Both the position numbers and the translations under genes were made by a program. Source: Anaerolineae bacterium (GTDB lineage: Bacteria > Chloroflexota > Anaerolineae > J102). From it: DNA of 6,772 nt. This document shows, in pieces, positions 6,080 to 6,772 of the stretch. The first letter of the stretch is position 1; every line of letters begins with the position of its first letter. The stretch covers positions 1 to 6,772 of the forward strand of contig JALXAF010000190.1 in assembly GCA_026992375.1 (NCBI GenBank), read 5' to 3'. The notes below the pieces were generated by a model. It saw only the letters and a list, made by a program, of their open reading frames with translations. It had not been told where the DNA came from and made no database searches.

Positions 6080-6252
6080 ACCAGGGATGGATAACCATTG
6101 TGGCTGAAAGGATGGATCGACACGGGACTGTCGGCAAAGAACTGGCCAACCCGATCGATGACCGCGTGCAGGGCCGAATGATTCTCTTCCGTGGATTCCA
6201 CTTCGATCAATCGCTCGATCGTCGCGGCCAGCGACTGGGTCAGCGAATTCAT
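6079..6252 (-). pseudogene. M20-family metallopeptidase, N-terminal fragment
   Basis: The first 58 codons from ATG 6250-6252 look like the start of an M20 peptidase (acetylornithine deacetylase / succinyl-diaminopimelate desuccinylase type): LIEVESTEENHSALHAVIDRV (15-35), then VSIHPFSHNGYPSLV (44-58), matching the family pattern of 'helix, STxENxxALxxxxDxV, VxxxxFxxNGxPSLV' that precedes the first zinc-ligand motif (HxDVVP). That motif and everything after it is missing: from codon 59 the frame enters unrelated Pro/Arg-rich out-of-frame sequence. The ATG overlaps the stop of the upstream gene (ATGA), a normal operon coupling, so the 5' end is in its original place and the 3' part has been lost. 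At the run of six C (6074-6079) the frame of the SH3b-PD40 protein lies at -1 relative to this one. Identification is from pattern memory on a short stretch. Confidence 0.65.
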
Positions 6253-6772
6253 GCGTTCTCTTTCCGGCGTTTGTGACCAGCCCGTCGAGCGCTGGCAGCT
6301 TGCTTCAGATTCGTGTCCAGAAATCGGATCACTTCGGGACGGTCGTGCAGTGTCAGGGGGTGGCGTTGAAAGTCCTGAATCTCGTTAAGGAAATGCTCGA
6401 TGACGTTGCGATGATTCTGTCTCAGAAAAACGTGTCCCAGATCGAAGATGATGACCTCCCGATTCAGAATCTCGTAGTTCACCAGAAACAGCTGGCGGGG
6501 GATGATCGCCACATCCAGATCGATTCGATCGGTCTTCAGACGCTCGATGATGTCGGAGATGAATTCGTGGATCAGATCAAATTCCAGCTGGTCCCACGGT
6601 TCGCGCTGCGAGATGAAATCCTCCAGCTCGCTGCGGACGACCACTTCGACCCGACGTCGCTCATACCGATCGATGACATCGCGCCGCAACCGGAACGAAT
6701 CGAGCGACGTCTGGATCTGCGATTCGGTCAATCCGTAGATTCGCTCCAGCACCTGCCGCCGCAGTTCAAGCG
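6249..6772 (-). CDS. Unrecognised protein, partial at the window edge
   Basis: The frame is open to the window's right edge, so the gene probably starts outside; an in-frame GTG at 6750-6752 (167 residues) is possible but has no clear ribosome site, and LELRRQ is readable upstream of it. The visible part is charged and helical, with a short strand (VEVVVRSELEDFI), a central hydrophobic stretch (DLDVAIIPRQLFLVNYEIL, then VIIFDLGHVFLR) and a helical region after it (NVIEHFLNEIQDFQRH). It ends in a strongly basic tail (RRAGHKRRKENA) that could contact nucleic acid. No signal peptide or membrane helix is seen. The stop TGA overlaps the ATG of the M20 fragment by ATGA, so the two were co-translated in one operon. 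I cannot name a family; a regulator is one guess without direct evidence. Confidence 0.7.
   Translation of the reverse strand, partial: LELRRQVLERIYGLTESQIQTSLDSFRLRRDVIDRYERRRVEVVVRSELEDFISQREPWDQLEFDLIHEFISDIIERLKTDRIDLDVAIIPRQLFLVNYEILNREVIIFDLGHVFLRQNHRNVIEHFLNEIQDFQRHPLTLHDRPEVIRFLDTNLKQAASARRAGHKRRKENA

Noticed and set aside
4895..6094. 399-codon plus-strand frame
   Set aside because: Antisense to the SH3b-PD40 coding region; Gly/Arg/Asp-rich low-complexity translation without any domain.

Overview
The window looks like a chromosomal stretch of a GC-rich, mostly mesophilic-type bacterium, most plausibly a member of the Chloroflexota (Anaerolineae/Caldilinea-like). That placement is inference: it rests on the YabN-type methylase-MazG fusion, the SH3b plus TolB/PD40 repeat protein, and dispersed non-coding repeats built from AACGCAGA-type units, a pattern I associate with those genomes. 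No rRNA, tRNA, transposase, phage gene or CRISPR array is visible.

Layout. Positions 1-500 are non-coding and rich in small hairpins, ending in an inverted-repeat element whose right arm supplies the stop codon of the next gene. A leftward mazG/yabN-type gene (504-1895) encodes a house-cleaning nucleotide pyrophosphohydrolase. A divergent intergenic region (1896-2182) carries a perfect TATAAT for mazG. A rightward gene of unknown function (2183-2686) is followed by a second, expanded copy of the repeat element (2688-2952), and then by a rightward four-helix membrane protein (2995-3531). That gene meets, tail to tail with a 7-base gap, a leftward operon: an amidinotransferase/arginine-deiminase-family enzyme (3539-4489), a SH3b-SH3b-PD40 protein (4493-5836, with coding sequence clearly continuing upstream to about 6079), an M20-peptidase N-terminal fragment (6079-6252) and an unrecognised gene running off the right edge (6249-6772).

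The most unusual place is around 6073-6082. The first 58 or so residues of a M20-family metallopeptidase, still coupled by an ATGA overlap to the gene before it, run straight into the Pro/Thr-rich linker and SH3b domains of a protein that should be exported, one base out of frame at a run of six C. One base more would give a single 586-residue reading frame. The simplest reading is a deletion that removed the M20 catalytic part and the export signal of the SH3b protein, followed or accompanied by a one-base indel; an assembly join or homopolymer error is an equally serious alternative.

I do not see a convincing new multi-gene system here. The amidinotransferase is translationally coupled to the SH3b-PD40 protein, which is suggestive but not evidence of a shared pathway. 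The repeat elements are the other part worth following up.
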